The notes under the pieces are model-generated. The model worked only from the letters and a program-made list of their open reading frames with translations, did not search any database and was not told where the DNA came from. A program made the translations under genes and the position numbers. Positions 1 to 9,644 of a DNA stretch of 64,000 bases are shown here, piece after piece. The stretch lies in NCBI GenBank assembly GCA_015055805.1, contig SVHN01000008.1:1-64000 (forward strand). The letters run 5' to 3'. Position 1 is the stretch's first letter, and the number at the start of each line of letters is the position of its first letter. Source of the DNA: Clostridiales bacterium (GTDB lineage Bacteria; Bacillota; Clostridia; Christensenellales; Borkfalkiaceae).

Positions 1-6
1 ATACCA

Positions 7-124
<118 letters not shown>

Positions 125-160
125 CCATTAAAAACTTTGGCTTATGAATAAGCCAAACAT

Positions 161-247
161 TGCCCCTTAGCTCAGTAGGTAGGGTGAGCGTAACAGTTCA
201 CACCTAAAACTAAAAGGAGAACAACGAGTGCAAGTCTCGTGGGGACA
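161..247 (+). other. tRNA-like unit, copy 1 (degenerate)
   Basis: The first 22 bases are identical to the 5' end of the tRNA-Asn at 401: acceptor TGCCCCT, then a D arm GCTC/GGGT closed with wobble pairs. The sequence then diverges completely. A T-arm-like hairpin ACGAG-TGCAAGT-CTCGT and an acceptor-like GGGGACA follow, but the anticodon arm is irregular (GAGC/GTTC around GTAACA) and no CCA is encoded. The unit is about 87 nt. It may be a tRNA pseudogene or a structured tRNA mimic; I assign no anticodon. Confidence 0.5.
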
Positions 248-280
248 CCTTCAAAAACGTTAGGGAAAACCTAACAATAC

Positions 281-367
281 TGCCCCTTAGCTCAGTAGGT
301 AGGGTGAGCGTAACAGTTCACACCTAAAACTAAAAGGAGAACAACGAGTGCGAGGCTCGTGGGGACA
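281..367 (+). other. tRNA-like unit, copy 2 (degenerate)
   Basis: This is a near-identical copy of the unit at 161, exactly 120 bp downstream. Within the unit, the differences lie only in the T-loop-like segment (TGCGAGG instead of TGCAAGT), leaving the ACGAG/CTCGT stem intact. It is followed by the same spacer with a GTTAGG-aaaa-CCTAAC hairpin and then, at the same 120-bp interval, by the true tRNA-Asn. Confidence 0.5.
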
Positions 368-400
368 CTTTCAAAAACGTTAGGGAAAACCTAACAATAC

Positions 401-473
401 TGCCCCTTAGCTCAGTAGGTAGAGCATGCGGCTGTTAACCGCAGTGTCGTCAGTTCGAGTCTGTCAGGGGCAG
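401..473 (+). tRNA. tRNA-Asn (GTT)
   Basis: A complete cloverleaf: acceptor TGCCCCT/AGGGGCA, D arm GCTC-AGTAGGTA-GAGC, anticodon arm TGCGG-CTGTTAA-CCGCA giving anticodon GTT, T loop TTCGAGT, discriminator G and an encoded CCA at 474-476. It follows the 5S rRNA and the tRNA-like repeats, so it is probably co-transcribed with the rRNA operon. A second, 5'-truncated tRNA-Asn lies at 41451. Confidence 0.95.
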
Positions 474-476
474 CCA

Positions 477-626
477 AAAAGAAAGCATCCATAAAAATGG
501 GTGCTTTTCTTTTTGTTGGTTCTTGGCGAAGACGAGAACTGAATGTTCGTCCGTCATATGACGGGCAATCTTTGATGAGCAAGGACTCCGTAGCGTAAGC
601 GTAGGAGCGACTGTCAGAGGCAGCCA
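477..626 (+). repeat. ~150-bp hairpin-rich unit A ending in a degenerate tRNA 3' end
   Basis: From the base after the tRNA-Asn CCA there is a terminator hairpin, then about 100 bp containing the perfect palindrome CCGTCATATGACGG (551-564) and an imperfect repeat around 591-607. The unit ends in CTGTCAGAGGCAGCCA (611-626), which matches the tRNA-Asn 3' end CTGTCAGGGGCAGCCA at 15 of 16 bases. A further hairpin with a T-run (639-673) follows, as after a real tRNA. Units of the same length and plan lie at about 7771-7920 and 41506-41659. Confidence 0.55.
478..515 (+). terminator. terminator after tRNA-Asn
   Basis: An AAGAAAGCATCCAT arm pairs with ATGGGTGCTTTTCTT around a short A-rich loop. A T-run follows within the same strand. 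It starts one base after the encoded CCA. Confidence 0.7.
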
Positions 627-718
627 TCAAAAGAAAAACATCAACCAACGTTGGTGGTGCATAGGGATTTTTTAGAGAGGCAAGGCGATTAAGCTTTGCC
701 TCTTTCCCTTTGTATAGG

Positions 719-2625
<1,907 letters not shown>

Positions 2626-2729
2626 ATATTTTTATTTGTATTTGGGGAAAGACGATAGAATAGAGTGGCATAATCACGCTATCTATCATCTCTCGATTTT
2701 TCGTAATTATGCCGTCAGTAATCTTTATA

Positions 2730-2942
2730 TTATTTCTTACTTTGTAGGTATTCAAAGGCTTGTTTTATAAATTCTACCTTTGTCATATTTTTCTCTCTTA
2801 AAAACACATTGATTTCATCAAAGAGTTCTCTTGGTATCATTGTTTGAAAGTTGCCACTTGTTTTTCTTCTTTCTTCTCTATGGCTGGCTTCATACTTCCT
2901 TTTACTTATCCTTTCAGGTGTTGATTCTTTTCTTTCTACCAT
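2730..2942 (-). CDS. ribbon-helix-helix-like accessory protein
   Basis: A 70-residue, strongly basic protein. The N-terminal 30 residues are rich in Lys, Arg and Glu. Then comes a probable beta strand (FQTMIPRELFDEINVFL) and two helices, the usual layout of Arc/MetJ-type DNA-binding proteins that act in mobilization or copy control of elements. It lies between TnpW-like and the small hydrophobic gene on the same strand. DNA binding is inferred from fold-like pattern, not from a recognised family signature. Confidence 0.6.
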   Translation of the reverse strand: MVERKESTPERISKRKYEASHREERRKTSGNFQTMIPRELFDEINVFLREKNMTKVEFIKQAFEYLQSKK

Positions 2943-2950
2943 TTTTCACC

Positions 2951-3073
2951 TTACCTCCCTGAAGTTATAGCCCCAATAAGTAGCCCGATTACGTTCATAA
3001 TACAATGTCCAATAACCAATAATCCAGCAAGTAAAAAACTACCCAACGTTCCTAAAACTCTTAATATTTTCAT
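2951..3073 (-). CDS. 40-residue hydrophobic membrane peptide
   Basis: A short gene with a clear ATG (complement of 3071-3073) behind a GGAGGATAAAAAG ribosome site, and a TAA at 2951. The product is almost entirely one hydrophobic stretch (GSFLLAGLLVIGHCIMNVIG), with a basic N-terminus (MKILR) and an Arg at the end, so it should be a single-pass membrane peptide. It sits 12 bp downstream of TnpV in the element operon. Function unknown; it could be a mobilization accessory or a toxin-like membrane peptide. Confidence 0.6.
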   Translation of the reverse strand: MKILRVLGTLGSFLLAGLLVIGHCIMNVIGLLIGAITSGR

Positions 3074-3085
3074 CTTTTTATCCTC

Positions 3086-3448
3086 CTAAACGTAAACAAT
3101 TTCATTTAATATTTCTTCTTCTATCAGTCTTTGTATTTCATTAATACGGCGTACGTCCTCTAAATAATTACCCGTTCTTTTATACTGTTCTAAAGAAGAT
3201 AACTTTTCATACATTACGTCATAAAGTTCATCGGCTTGTTTATCAACGTTGTGTAAATACGTAGGTAAATCTCCTGCCAAAGCCCATAATTTCCCAACGT
3301 TATGCTTTTCTAAATACTCTTTTGCAAGATTTCCATACTTGCGATAAACGTGTTTTACAGGTCTTACGTTGGCTTGGTATATCTTGATTTCTTCTACAGT
3401 CAAGCCTTCACCTAATTCTGCTTTTCTCATCACTTCGCTAACTTTCAT
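3086..3448 (-). CDS. TnpV family transposon-encoded protein
   Basis: A 120-residue protein whose second half (YGNLAKEYLEKHNVGKLW, then LPTYLHNVDKQADELYDVMYEKL) follows the pattern of TnpV proteins of Tn4451-like and related Firmicutes elements. These are alpha-helical, carry no catalytic motif, and have no established role. It is well placed between the relaxase and the recombinase. The N-terminal 25 residues resemble a short basic leader. Ribosome site AGGAGG about 7 bases before the ATG. Confidence 0.8.
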   Translation of the reverse strand: MKVSEVMRKAELGEGLTVEEIKIYQANVRPVKHVYRKYGNLAKEYLEKHNVGKLWALAGDLPTYLHNVDKQADELYDVMYEKLSSLEQYKRTGNYLEDVRRINEIQRLIEEEILNEIVYV

Positions 3449-3580
3449 AGCAATCCTCCTAATTTTATACAGTCGTATATATACGAAATATTGTAGCTAT
3501 ATTATAATAGTTAGCTTTTCAGGAGTCAAGCTGAATCAAGATAATTTTTCTAAAAAGTTTTAAGAATTTTTAAGTAGGGG

Positions 3581-4786
3581 TTATTTATGCCAATTAGATT
3601 TATTTCCTGACGGCTTATTTAATTGTTTTTGGCGTTTTTCTTCTGCAATTTCCTCTTCAATTTCAGCTAACCTACTGCGTGGAAGAAGTGCAGGTCGTTC
3701 GCCTTTTGGTATAAAGGATTCAAGTAGTCCACCAACACGATAAAACGTTCTCGCAAAGGCGACAGGTTCTTTATCCCTAAATACCTTTATAACCGACAGC
3801 GCTTTTTTATGGTCTTCGGCTATGTTTTCGTTTTTCTTAACAAGTTTGAATAGGTCGGCGTTATCCGATTTTAGAATATCGTTTTCCTTTTGCAACTTGC
3901 CGTTTTCAACCGTTAAAGCAGCGATTTGGTCTTTGAGTTTACGCTTGTCTTTTGTGATTATTCCGTCTTTTGCATCTTGTAAAAGTTTAGAATAATCTGC
4001 TTCCTTATCTCTTGCAGCGACAATTTTATCACGTTCCTTACGTGCTTCATCATATTCTTGAAGTTTGGTATTGATTTGTCCCGTTATCATTTCCTTTGCT
4101 TCTTGGGCTTCTTCAATAATCTTTTTTGCTTTATACTCGGTGGTGGAAAGGTGTTTACGTTGGCTACCTTCTTTGCCACGTTCTAATCCATAATCTACGC
4201 CAACGGCAATATGAAATTCCGTTTGTAAGTCGGATAGTTCTTTAGGGCAAATTACACGCTTTGCCGACAATCTTCCATCTCTCGTTATGGGCATAAAGTT
4301 AAGGTGCATATGGGGTGTTGTTTCATCTAAATGAACAACTGCCGACACTATATTTTCTTCGCCATATTTGTCAATAAAAAACCTCGTGCAGTCTTCAAAA
4401 AACTGTTTTTGCTTTTCTTGTGACGTTTCCTTATGCCACGAAGGGCTTGCACCTATTACTGTCGAACCTATATAAATTGCATCGTGTCTTACTGCTGTGG
4501 GCAAGTTCAATTCTTTAATTCGCTTATTACAGTATTCCATCCACGTTCCTTCTCTTTGAAAGGTATGATAATTGTTGTGGGTGCGACTACTGTCAATTTG
4601 TGGGTTGTCAGCTAAATAGTTTTCATCTCTTTCGTTTTCTCTTTCAACTTTTGGAACACCTTCTTTGGGTATCTTTTTAATGTTACATATTAAATACGCT
4701 ATAATAATTTCCTCCTTAAATTTTGTTTCGCTTTTTCTAAATTTGGGGCAAGCAACGTCCTTTTTTAACAGCCTCGCAGAGCCCAC
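3581..4786 (-). CDS. MobV-type relaxase (plasmid mobilization/Mob_Pre)
   Basis: It would nick oriT and pilot the element during conjugation with help from another element's transfer machinery. The relaxase domain carries the HUH-type metal motif in VHLDETTPHMHLNFMPI and the early ERTH-equivalent SSRTHNNYH. The C-terminal half is a long coiled coil. MobV proteins normally begin MAYLVC. The homologous point here is IAYLIC, encoded from 4702 with ATA, sitting 8 bases after a perfect AAGGAGG. The open frame to the ATG at 4786 adds about 28 residues with no family match and overlaps the upstream gene. The true start is thus uncertain: ATA or ATT at 4702/4705, or the upstream ATG. Confidence 0.88.
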   Translation of the reverse strand: MGSARLLKKDVACPKFRKSETKFKEEIIIAYLICNIKKIPKEGVPKVERENERDENYLADNPQIDSSRTHNNYHTFQREGTWMEYCNKRIKELNLPTAVRHDAIYIGSTVIGASPSWHKETSQEKQKQFFEDCTRFFIDKYGEENIVSAVVHLDETTPHMHLNFMPITRDGRLSAKRVICPKELSDLQTEFHIAVGVDYGLERGKEGSQRKHLSTTEYKAKKIIEEAQEAKEMITGQINTKLQEYDEARKERDKIVAARDKEADYSKLLQDAKDGIITKDKRKLKDQIAALTVENGKLQKENDILKSDNADLFKLVKKNENIAEDHKKALSVIKVFRDKEPVAFARTFYRVGGLLESFIPKGERPALLPRSRLAEIEEEIAEEKRQKQLNKPSGNKSNWHK

Positions 4787-5790
4787 TCTTCGCTTGCGAA
4801 GTATAGTGGGCTATACTTCGCCCCAAAGTTAGTTTTTAATACGCCTTTTATTTTTTCTTTATCTACACAGTTATTATCGCCTAATAAATTTAATTGCACA
4901 TAAAATTGTTCAGGTTCAATACTATTTATAATATCAATAATATCTCCTGTCCTAATATCTGGATAAACCTTATCTAATTCAAATAAATAATAAACACCTA
5001 TAGCAAAAGCAAACTCTTCTAATACAAGCACCGTATCTTTGTCATTTTCTTTATTAGAGTCATAAAACTGACCATACATAGTTTCATATACTTTTAGATG
5101 AGAACGGATAGAAGCGCCTATTTCTAATTCGCTTTGTTTATATTCCTCGACATATCCGTTATTAAAAGCAAAATCTCTTGGTATTAATATTAAATGTTGA
5201 TAAAAAGCATCTCTTTTATTTTGCTTTTCTTCTTCTATTTCACTTGTTATTTTGGCAATTGCAATAGGATCAATCATTGGGTATGTAGTAGACGTTGTCT
5301 GTGTCTTTGTTTTATCTTCTTTAGGTATATTGTTTAATCTTTTTCTATAACTAAAGGTAATTATAAATATTATAAAGGCAGCCCCCAAAGAAACATATAA
5401 ACAATATAAAACCGTATTGTCATAATCAAACAGACCAAATATAAACCCGATTAAAAACAAAATGGCAATTCCACCAAGTAAATAACTTAATCTAAACAAC
5501 CATTTGAATTTATGATTTAATAATTGCTCCGTCGACAAGTCTTCTTTCTTAATTTTCCCGCTTTTATACTGCAAACCACATTTTGGGCAAGTTTTTACTG
5601 GGTTGCCAATACTAGGAATTTCTGGCAACAAAAAAATATATTGATATAAAAGATAATAAGCAAGAAATGTTGGTAAAGAAATTGGTAATAACGCTAACGT
5701 AATAAAATATAACCACAAACTATTAGACCTTTTAAGTACGTGTCCACACGAAGGGCAAGACTGTGTTGTAACTGTATAAGAAATCCTCAT
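4765..5790 (-). CDS. zinc-ribbon membrane protein, unknown function
   Basis: A 341-residue protein. Two CxxC pairs (CPSCG near residue 12 and CPKCG near 69) form a split zinc ribbon with a hydrophobic hairpin between them. Two more membrane segments follow at about 97-118 and 127-147. The remaining 190 residues are soluble and acidic, without a recognised motif. It lies upstream of the relaxase and overlaps it by 22 bp if the long relaxase start is used. Likely cargo of the element; I do not recognise a family. Confidence 0.7.
   Translation of the reverse strand: MRISYTVTTQSCPSCGHVLKRSNSLWLYFITLALLPISLPTFLAYYLLYQYIFLLPEIPSIGNPVKTCPKCGLQYKSGKIKKEDLSTEQLLNHKFKWLFRLSYLLGGIAILFLIGFIFGLFDYDNTVLYCLYVSLGAAFIIFIITFSYRKRLNNIPKEDKTKTQTTSTTYPMIDPIAIAKITSEIEEEKQNKRDAFYQHLILIPRDFAFNNGYVEEYKQSELEIGASIRSHLKVYETMYGQFYDSNKENDKDTVLVLEEFAFAIGVYYLFELDKVYPDIRTGDIIDIINSIEPEQFYVQLNLLGDNNCVDKEKIKGVLKTNFGAKYSPLYFASEEWALRGC
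4796..4821. repeat. perfect 11-bp inverted repeat
   Basis: GCGAAGTATAG and CTATACTTCGC are exact reverse complements separated by TGGG. The repeat sits in the last codons of the zinc-ribbon membrane protein, about 95 bp before the relaxase homology start. A smaller CTTCGCTTGCGAAG palindrome overlaps it. It could be a stem controlling relaxase translation or part of an oriT; neither can be decided from sequence alone. Confidence 0.7.
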
Positions 5791-5803
5791 CTATCAACTT
5801 CCT

Positions 5804-6610
5804 TTAATTGTAATTTTCATAATCTAAAATATAGCCATATACTCTAGCAGAAAAAAGTTCAGAATTTAAGTCGTTAATTGCACCTAAAAAAGCCTTTTGC
5901 ATATCGCTAATGCAATCATCTTGAGTATAAATCATACCTGTAGAATCATAAAAACTTTCATAAACTTCATTAAACAAATATGTTCTACCTTCTAACCTCA
6001 TGCTGTAAAAATCAAATCCTGCAGAACATACGCCAGTGCTGGAATTATGAATGTATGAAGCAGTTCCTTTTGCTGTTGTTAGGTCGCCAAATTCAAAATC
6101 TATATTATATGTTATCCTAGTGTTATAAGAACTGTCGATAGAACTAGTGTAAAGTCTTTCCCACGTGTAAGTGATAAAAGTTCCACCGATTGATTGAATT
6201 TTGTATGAATGTGAAAAATTCAGTTCGTCTTTTGGAAGTTCTTTTTCTATTACATAATCGTTTTCCTTCATAAATTCGGCAAATCTATTTTGCATACTTC
6301 GCAACGTTTCTTTCCATTTTGCATAAACAGTAAAATTAGAATCTACCGATAAAGGAAAACTAACAGGGGCAGTAAACTTCTCATCAAAGAACCAACCCTG
6401 AAAAACATAGTCTTGTTTAATGGTAGTAGGCGAATATAAAATTACATCCATATTTTTTGAATTTACAGCAGAACCTCCATTCGTATTGAAAGTAACAGTG
6501 TATGGATAAGGTTCAGGAGTGTTTTCGTTCTCATTATCTTTACAAGCAGAAAGCCCGAAAATCATTGTTAAGGACAACAATACAACTAAAAACATTGATA
6601 ATTTTTTCAT
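5804..6610 (-). CDS. InlB B-repeat lipoprotein
   Basis: A 268-residue exported lipoprotein: the signal peptide ends in a lipobox LSAC (Cys23). One Listeria-Bacteroides (InlB B) repeat follows at about residues 36-97 (TVTFNTNGGSAV through FQGWFFDE to YAKWKE), a beta-grasp module of surface proteins. The C-terminal 170 residues have no recognised domain and look like a beta-rich soluble region. It lies 13 bp upstream of the zinc-ribbon gene, same strand, so the two may be expressed together. Confidence 0.85.
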   Translation of the reverse strand: MKKLSMFLVVLLSLTMIFGLSACKDNENENTPEPYPYTVTFNTNGGSAVNSKNMDVILYSPTTIKQDYVFQGWFFDEKFTAPVSFPLSVDSNFTVYAKWKETLRSMQNRFAEFMKENDYVIEKELPKDELNFSHSYKIQSIGGTFITYTWERLYTSSIDSSYNTRITYNIDFEFGDLTTAKGTASYIHNSSTGVCSAGFDFYSMRLEGRTYLFNEVYESFYDSTGMIYTQDDCISDMQKAFLGAINDLNSELFSARVYGYILDYENYN

Positions 6611-6697
6611 TTTCTTTTTTTCCTTTTGTTTCCTTTTTTATATTTTAGCACTTTTTAACTAATTTTTCAATTTGTTTACGCCTCACAGCAAAAACTA

Positions 6698-7279
6698 TTA
6701 ATTATCTTTTTTACAGACATTATAAACAATAATTTTTTTATTGTCTTTACGTTTTCTTGTTGCATATTTATAGGCAAGCCCTGTGCCACTTTTGGGTTGA
6801 TAGTCGGTAAAATCTCGCCAAGAGTTTTTTCTTCGCTTGGGTAAGTAGGCTTCATCATAGTAGAAAATGCAAAAATCGCTATCATCAATCATTGCGTAAT
6901 TTCTTTCAACGTAGCTTGCTTTTCCTGACGTCCATTTGCTTTTACGTTCAATTTCCTCTTCCACACCAAGAAGAGTGACTTTTCGTTTTTCAAAGTGAGA
7001 ATAAACCTCTTCCCAATATTCACGTTCACTTTCTAACGTGCAAGTTTCACTTCTACAAGTGTAGGCAAACCTTTTAATATAGGGGTATTTTTGTCTTAAA
7101 TCGGTTACGATTTTATGGCAAATATAGTCAAAATTACTGCGACTGCCAAACAAAAACCTATCAACTTTTTCGTTGAGTATCAGATTTTCTATTAGTTCTT
7201 GCAGTTTTTGTTCTTCGTTTTCGGTTAAGTCAGTATTCCTATGCCCGAAGAAAGAACACGATTTTGAAATTTCACTCAT
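6698..7279 (-). CDS. SLOG-like (DUF1273/YpsA-related) protein
   Basis: A 193-residue protein starting with SCSFFGHRN, the GHR signature of DUF1273/YpsA proteins in the SLOG superfamily, whose Rossmann-like fold binds nucleotides or their derivatives. Further support is the FGSRSNFDYICHKIVTDLR segment and the acidic ERNYAMIDDSDFCIFYY strand, where other members have a DxVIA-type motif. The C-terminus (SGTGLAYKYATRK) fits the SGT phosphate-binding turn. It is the first gene of the minus-strand block, and its ATG follows AAGGAAG. Some SLOG proteins act in stress or phage defence; that role is only a possibility here. Confidence 0.8.
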   Translation of the reverse strand: MSEISKSCSFFGHRNTDLTENEEQKLQELIENLILNEKVDRFLFGSRSNFDYICHKIVTDLRQKYPYIKRFAYTCRSETCTLESEREYWEEVYSHFEKRKVTLLGVEEEIERKSKWTSGKASYVERNYAMIDDSDFCIFYYDEAYLPKRRKNSWRDFTDYQPKSGTGLAYKYATRKRKDNKKIIVYNVCKKDN

Positions 7280-8077
7280 AATTCTTCCTTAAAAACAAAA
7301 AGAGCCTCTAAAAACAATGTAAATTTGTTTTCAGCGACTCCTGATTTACTATTCAATTTATCTATAAAAAAGATGCCGCCTCTCACGAGACGACACCGTA
7401 GAATATATCTTCTCGTGAATCTGCGACAATTCATTTAACATCCACACTACATCTAATATATTTCAATCGGATTTTGTATAAACGCGATAATGATATAATC
7501 CTACCAAAGGGATTATATCCGATTAAAAAATATATTAAACTTTTAGATTTTTGTAGAATGGACTCCTTTTTATGTTTTTTGAATTGTCGCATCTTTATTA
7601 TAGTCAATTTAATTAAAAAAGTCAATGCGAAATGATATCAACACAATATAAAATATTTGAAAATAGGCATTTTATATCTTTTTAACAAAAAAGAGTCCGA
7701 TATTCATCGAACTCTGATTTGTTGACACTCGCTTCAGGTTGTATTCCATATTAAATTTAATTTTTCATAAATTCCCTATGAAACACACCCTAAATGGTTG
7801 GTGTTTTTCTTTTGCCGTCGGTCACCCGACGGAGATGAACTATCCGAACAACGCTTTGCGTTGCAGTCGTCGATGCTCGTCTGCTAACGCTACCGAGCCC
7901 TAGTCTGTCAAGGTGGCTGGGTTAAAGTTGGGCGAGACTGTTGGGAAATTTTGTGATAATGAGTCATAGTTGTAATTGTTTTGTGCAAAAAAGTTTGAAA
8001 TGTGTTTTAAATAGATTTGTGTGCTAATTATTATTAACATAATTTTTCATACGTGATATAATCTAAAAAAATAGTCG
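7280..8077. other. 798-bp intergenic region with many inverted repeats
   Basis: I see no convincing gene. It holds a nested stem around 7471-7526 (ATCGGAT and ATATAATCC on the left, GGATTATATCCGAT on the right, with a 20-base insertion in the left arm), a CACGAG/CTCGTG repeat at 7385-7424, and a repeat AGAGTCCGAT-attc-ATCGAACTCT near 7690-7715. Hairpin unit B follows at 7771-7920, then the promoter region of the esterase gene. It probably contains the right end of the mobilizable element. Confidence 0.5.
7771..7920 (+). repeat. ~150-bp hairpin-rich unit B
   Basis: Same plan as the units at 477 and 41506. A terminator-like hairpin AAACACACC/GGTTGGTGTTTTT comes first, then perfect inverted repeats CCGTCGG/CCGACGG (7815-7832) and CAACGC/GCGTTG (7849-7863). 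It ends in TAGTCTGTCAAGGTGGCT, a degenerate relative of the tRNA-Asn 3' end. No tRNA body precedes this copy. The start is set by analogy with the other units. Confidence 0.45.
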
Positions 8078-9592
8078 GTGAAATTTATGATAAAACCTAA
8101 TTTTTTGTTTTCAGATAATGCAGTTTTGCAAAGAGAAAAAGAAATAGTAGTTTTTGGAGAATGTGATTGTTCCAAAATAACAGTAAAATATTCAAATTAT
8201 TGCGTAGAAGCAAAGATTGTAGGAAATAGATTTGAAGCAAAACTGCCACCAATGAAAGCAAATATTTGTGATGAATTAATATTTGAATCAAAAAATGAAA
8301 CTGTACGTTTAAAAAATGTAATAACAGGGGACGTGTGGGTTGCTGCTGGACAGTCGAATATGGAACACCCAACATTCTGTACCTATTATGATGAAAAAAT
8401 TTTACAATATGATAACAAAATTAGGTTGTTTACTGTGCCACGTTGTCCTTATAAAGATGCGCAAGTTTGGGGTTGGCATTTTAATGGTGTATATTCAAAT
8501 GATACGCCTTGGGAAATTTTTAATAAAAGGCAGGCGTTAGGTTTTTCTGCCGTAGCAACAAATTTTGTTAAAAGATTACGTCAAAGCGTAGACGTTCCTA
8601 TAGGTATTATTAGTTGTAACAGGGGTGGTACCGATATGGAAAGTTGGATAGATCGCCAAGCATTACTTAAAAATCAAATAACTAGGTATATGGTTGATGA
8701 GTATGATAAAAAATTTAGCAATGTAGATATTGAAGAATATAAAACTAAATATCAAGAATATCAAAATGAATTAGCAAAATTTATAAATGATAACGAGCAT
8801 GAGTTCAATATAGCAAAAAACATAGGTGTTGATAGATATCTAAAAGAACATGTTTTTAGAAAACCTATTCCCGAAGGTCCTTTTGATACTCAAGTTCCGG
8901 GAAATTGTTGGGACAACATGGTTATCAGAATAGCTTCATATTCAATTAGTGGTGTCTTATGGTATCAAGGAGAGTCTAACACAAGAATAACGCCGTATGG
9001 ACATAAAGTTTATTTTAATACTTTGATGGAAACTCTTGTGAGAGAGTGGAGAAAAGCGTTTAATGACAAGGAACTTCCGTTTTATACGGTGCAGTTGGCA
9101 GCATATGATAGTTTAGGCTCAGAAAAGAAAAATTGGTCAGAGATTAGGGCTGCGCAGGAAGAGTTTGCTAAAAACAAAAACATATATATGATAACGGCAA
9201 TAGATATAGGAGAAAAGAAAAATATTCATCCAGCAAATAAAGCACCTGTGGGGGAAAGGTTAGCGTTAGCCGTACTTGCAAATCATTATAGGGTTAATGT
9301 TAAATGGAAAAGTCCGAGTATAAATAAACTAATAAAAAAAGGAAAAGAAGGAGTTTTGCAGTTTAAAAACGTAAAAGAGTTTAGATGTGTTTCAAATAAT
9401 CCACAGTCATTTTATATTACGAATAAAATGGGAGAAGAAAAGAGCATAGAAGTGAAAATATGTAGAAAAACAATTCGCTTTAATGTTGAAGAAGGTTATG
9501 TAAGGATAGGATACTGCAATAGAAATTATGCACTTCCCGATGTATATAATGAAGATGGATTGCCGTTATTGCCTTTTGAAATAGAAATTTAA
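8078..9592 (+). CDS. sialate O-acetylesterase-like SGNH esterase
   Basis: A 504-residue cytoplasmic protein (no signal peptide) of the sialate O-acetylesterase/SGNH hydrolase group, which removes acetyl groups from sugars. Block I is VAAGQSNMEH (about residues 89-98, Ser nucleophile). RGGTDMESWI (about 184-193) and VLWYQGESNT (about 287-296) are the typical Gly/Asn blocks. A catalytic Asp-x-x-His pair is expected around DIGEKKNIHP near residue 385. A short N-terminal beta domain precedes the catalytic part. It starts at GTG 8078 or ATG 8087. It is followed by a terminator shared with the convergent AraC gene. Confidence 0.88.
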   Translation: MKFMIKPNFLFSDNAVLQREKEIVVFGECDCSKITVKYSNYCVEAKIVGNRFEAKLPPMKANICDELIFESKNETVRLKNVITGDVWVAAGQSNMEHPTFCTYYDEKILQYDNKIRLFTVPRCPYKDAQVWGWHFNGVYSNDTPWEIFNKRQALGFSAVATNFVKRLRQSVDVPIGIISCNRGGTDMESWIDRQALLKNQITRYMVDEYDKKFSNVDIEEYKTKYQEYQNELAKFINDNEHEFNIAKNIGVDRYLKEHVFRKPIPEGPFDTQVPGNCWDNMVIRIASYSISGVLWYQGESNTRITPYGHKVYFNTLMETLVREWRKAFNDKELPFYTVQLAAYDSLGSEKKNWSEIRAAQEEFAKNKNIYMITAIDIGEKKNIHPANKAPVGERLALAVLANHYRVNVKWKSPSINKLIKKGKEGVLQFKNVKEFRCVSNNPQSFYITNKMGEEKSIEVKICRKTIRFNVEEGYVRIGYCNRNYALPDVYNEDGLPLLPFEIEI

Positions 9593-9608
9593 TCGAAATA
9601 GATAGAAA

Positions 9609-9641
9609 AGGAATTCCGAAATTAGTTTCGGAATTTTTTTT
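9609..9641. terminator. bidirectional terminator between esterase and AraC gene
   Basis: ATTCCGAAA and TTTCGGAAT form a stem around TTAG, with a run of T on the plus strand and A on the other side. It fits both convergent genes. Confidence 0.85.
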
Positions 9642-9644
9642 GTA

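Larger units (their letters stand above)
161..400 (+). repeat. two 120-bp tandem repeats upstream of tRNA-Asn
   Basis: Two 120-bp units start at 161 and 281, and the tRNA-Asn starts at 401, so all three share the same 5' sequence at fixed spacing. Each unit ends in the same spacer, which carries a GTTAGG/CCTAAC hairpin (around 258-274 and 378-394) that could act as a processing or termination signal. Confidence 0.85.

Noticed and set aside
676-703. Stem AGAGGCAA/TTGCCTCT as terminator of the recombinase gene
   Set aside because: The stem is real, but on the minus strand it is followed by A-rich, not T-rich sequence, so it is not a standard intrinsic terminator for that gene.
7431-7625. Minus-strand ORF of 64 codons in the intergenic region
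   Set aside because: It overlaps the nested inverted repeats and has low-complexity Lys/Ile-rich composition without a ribosome site.
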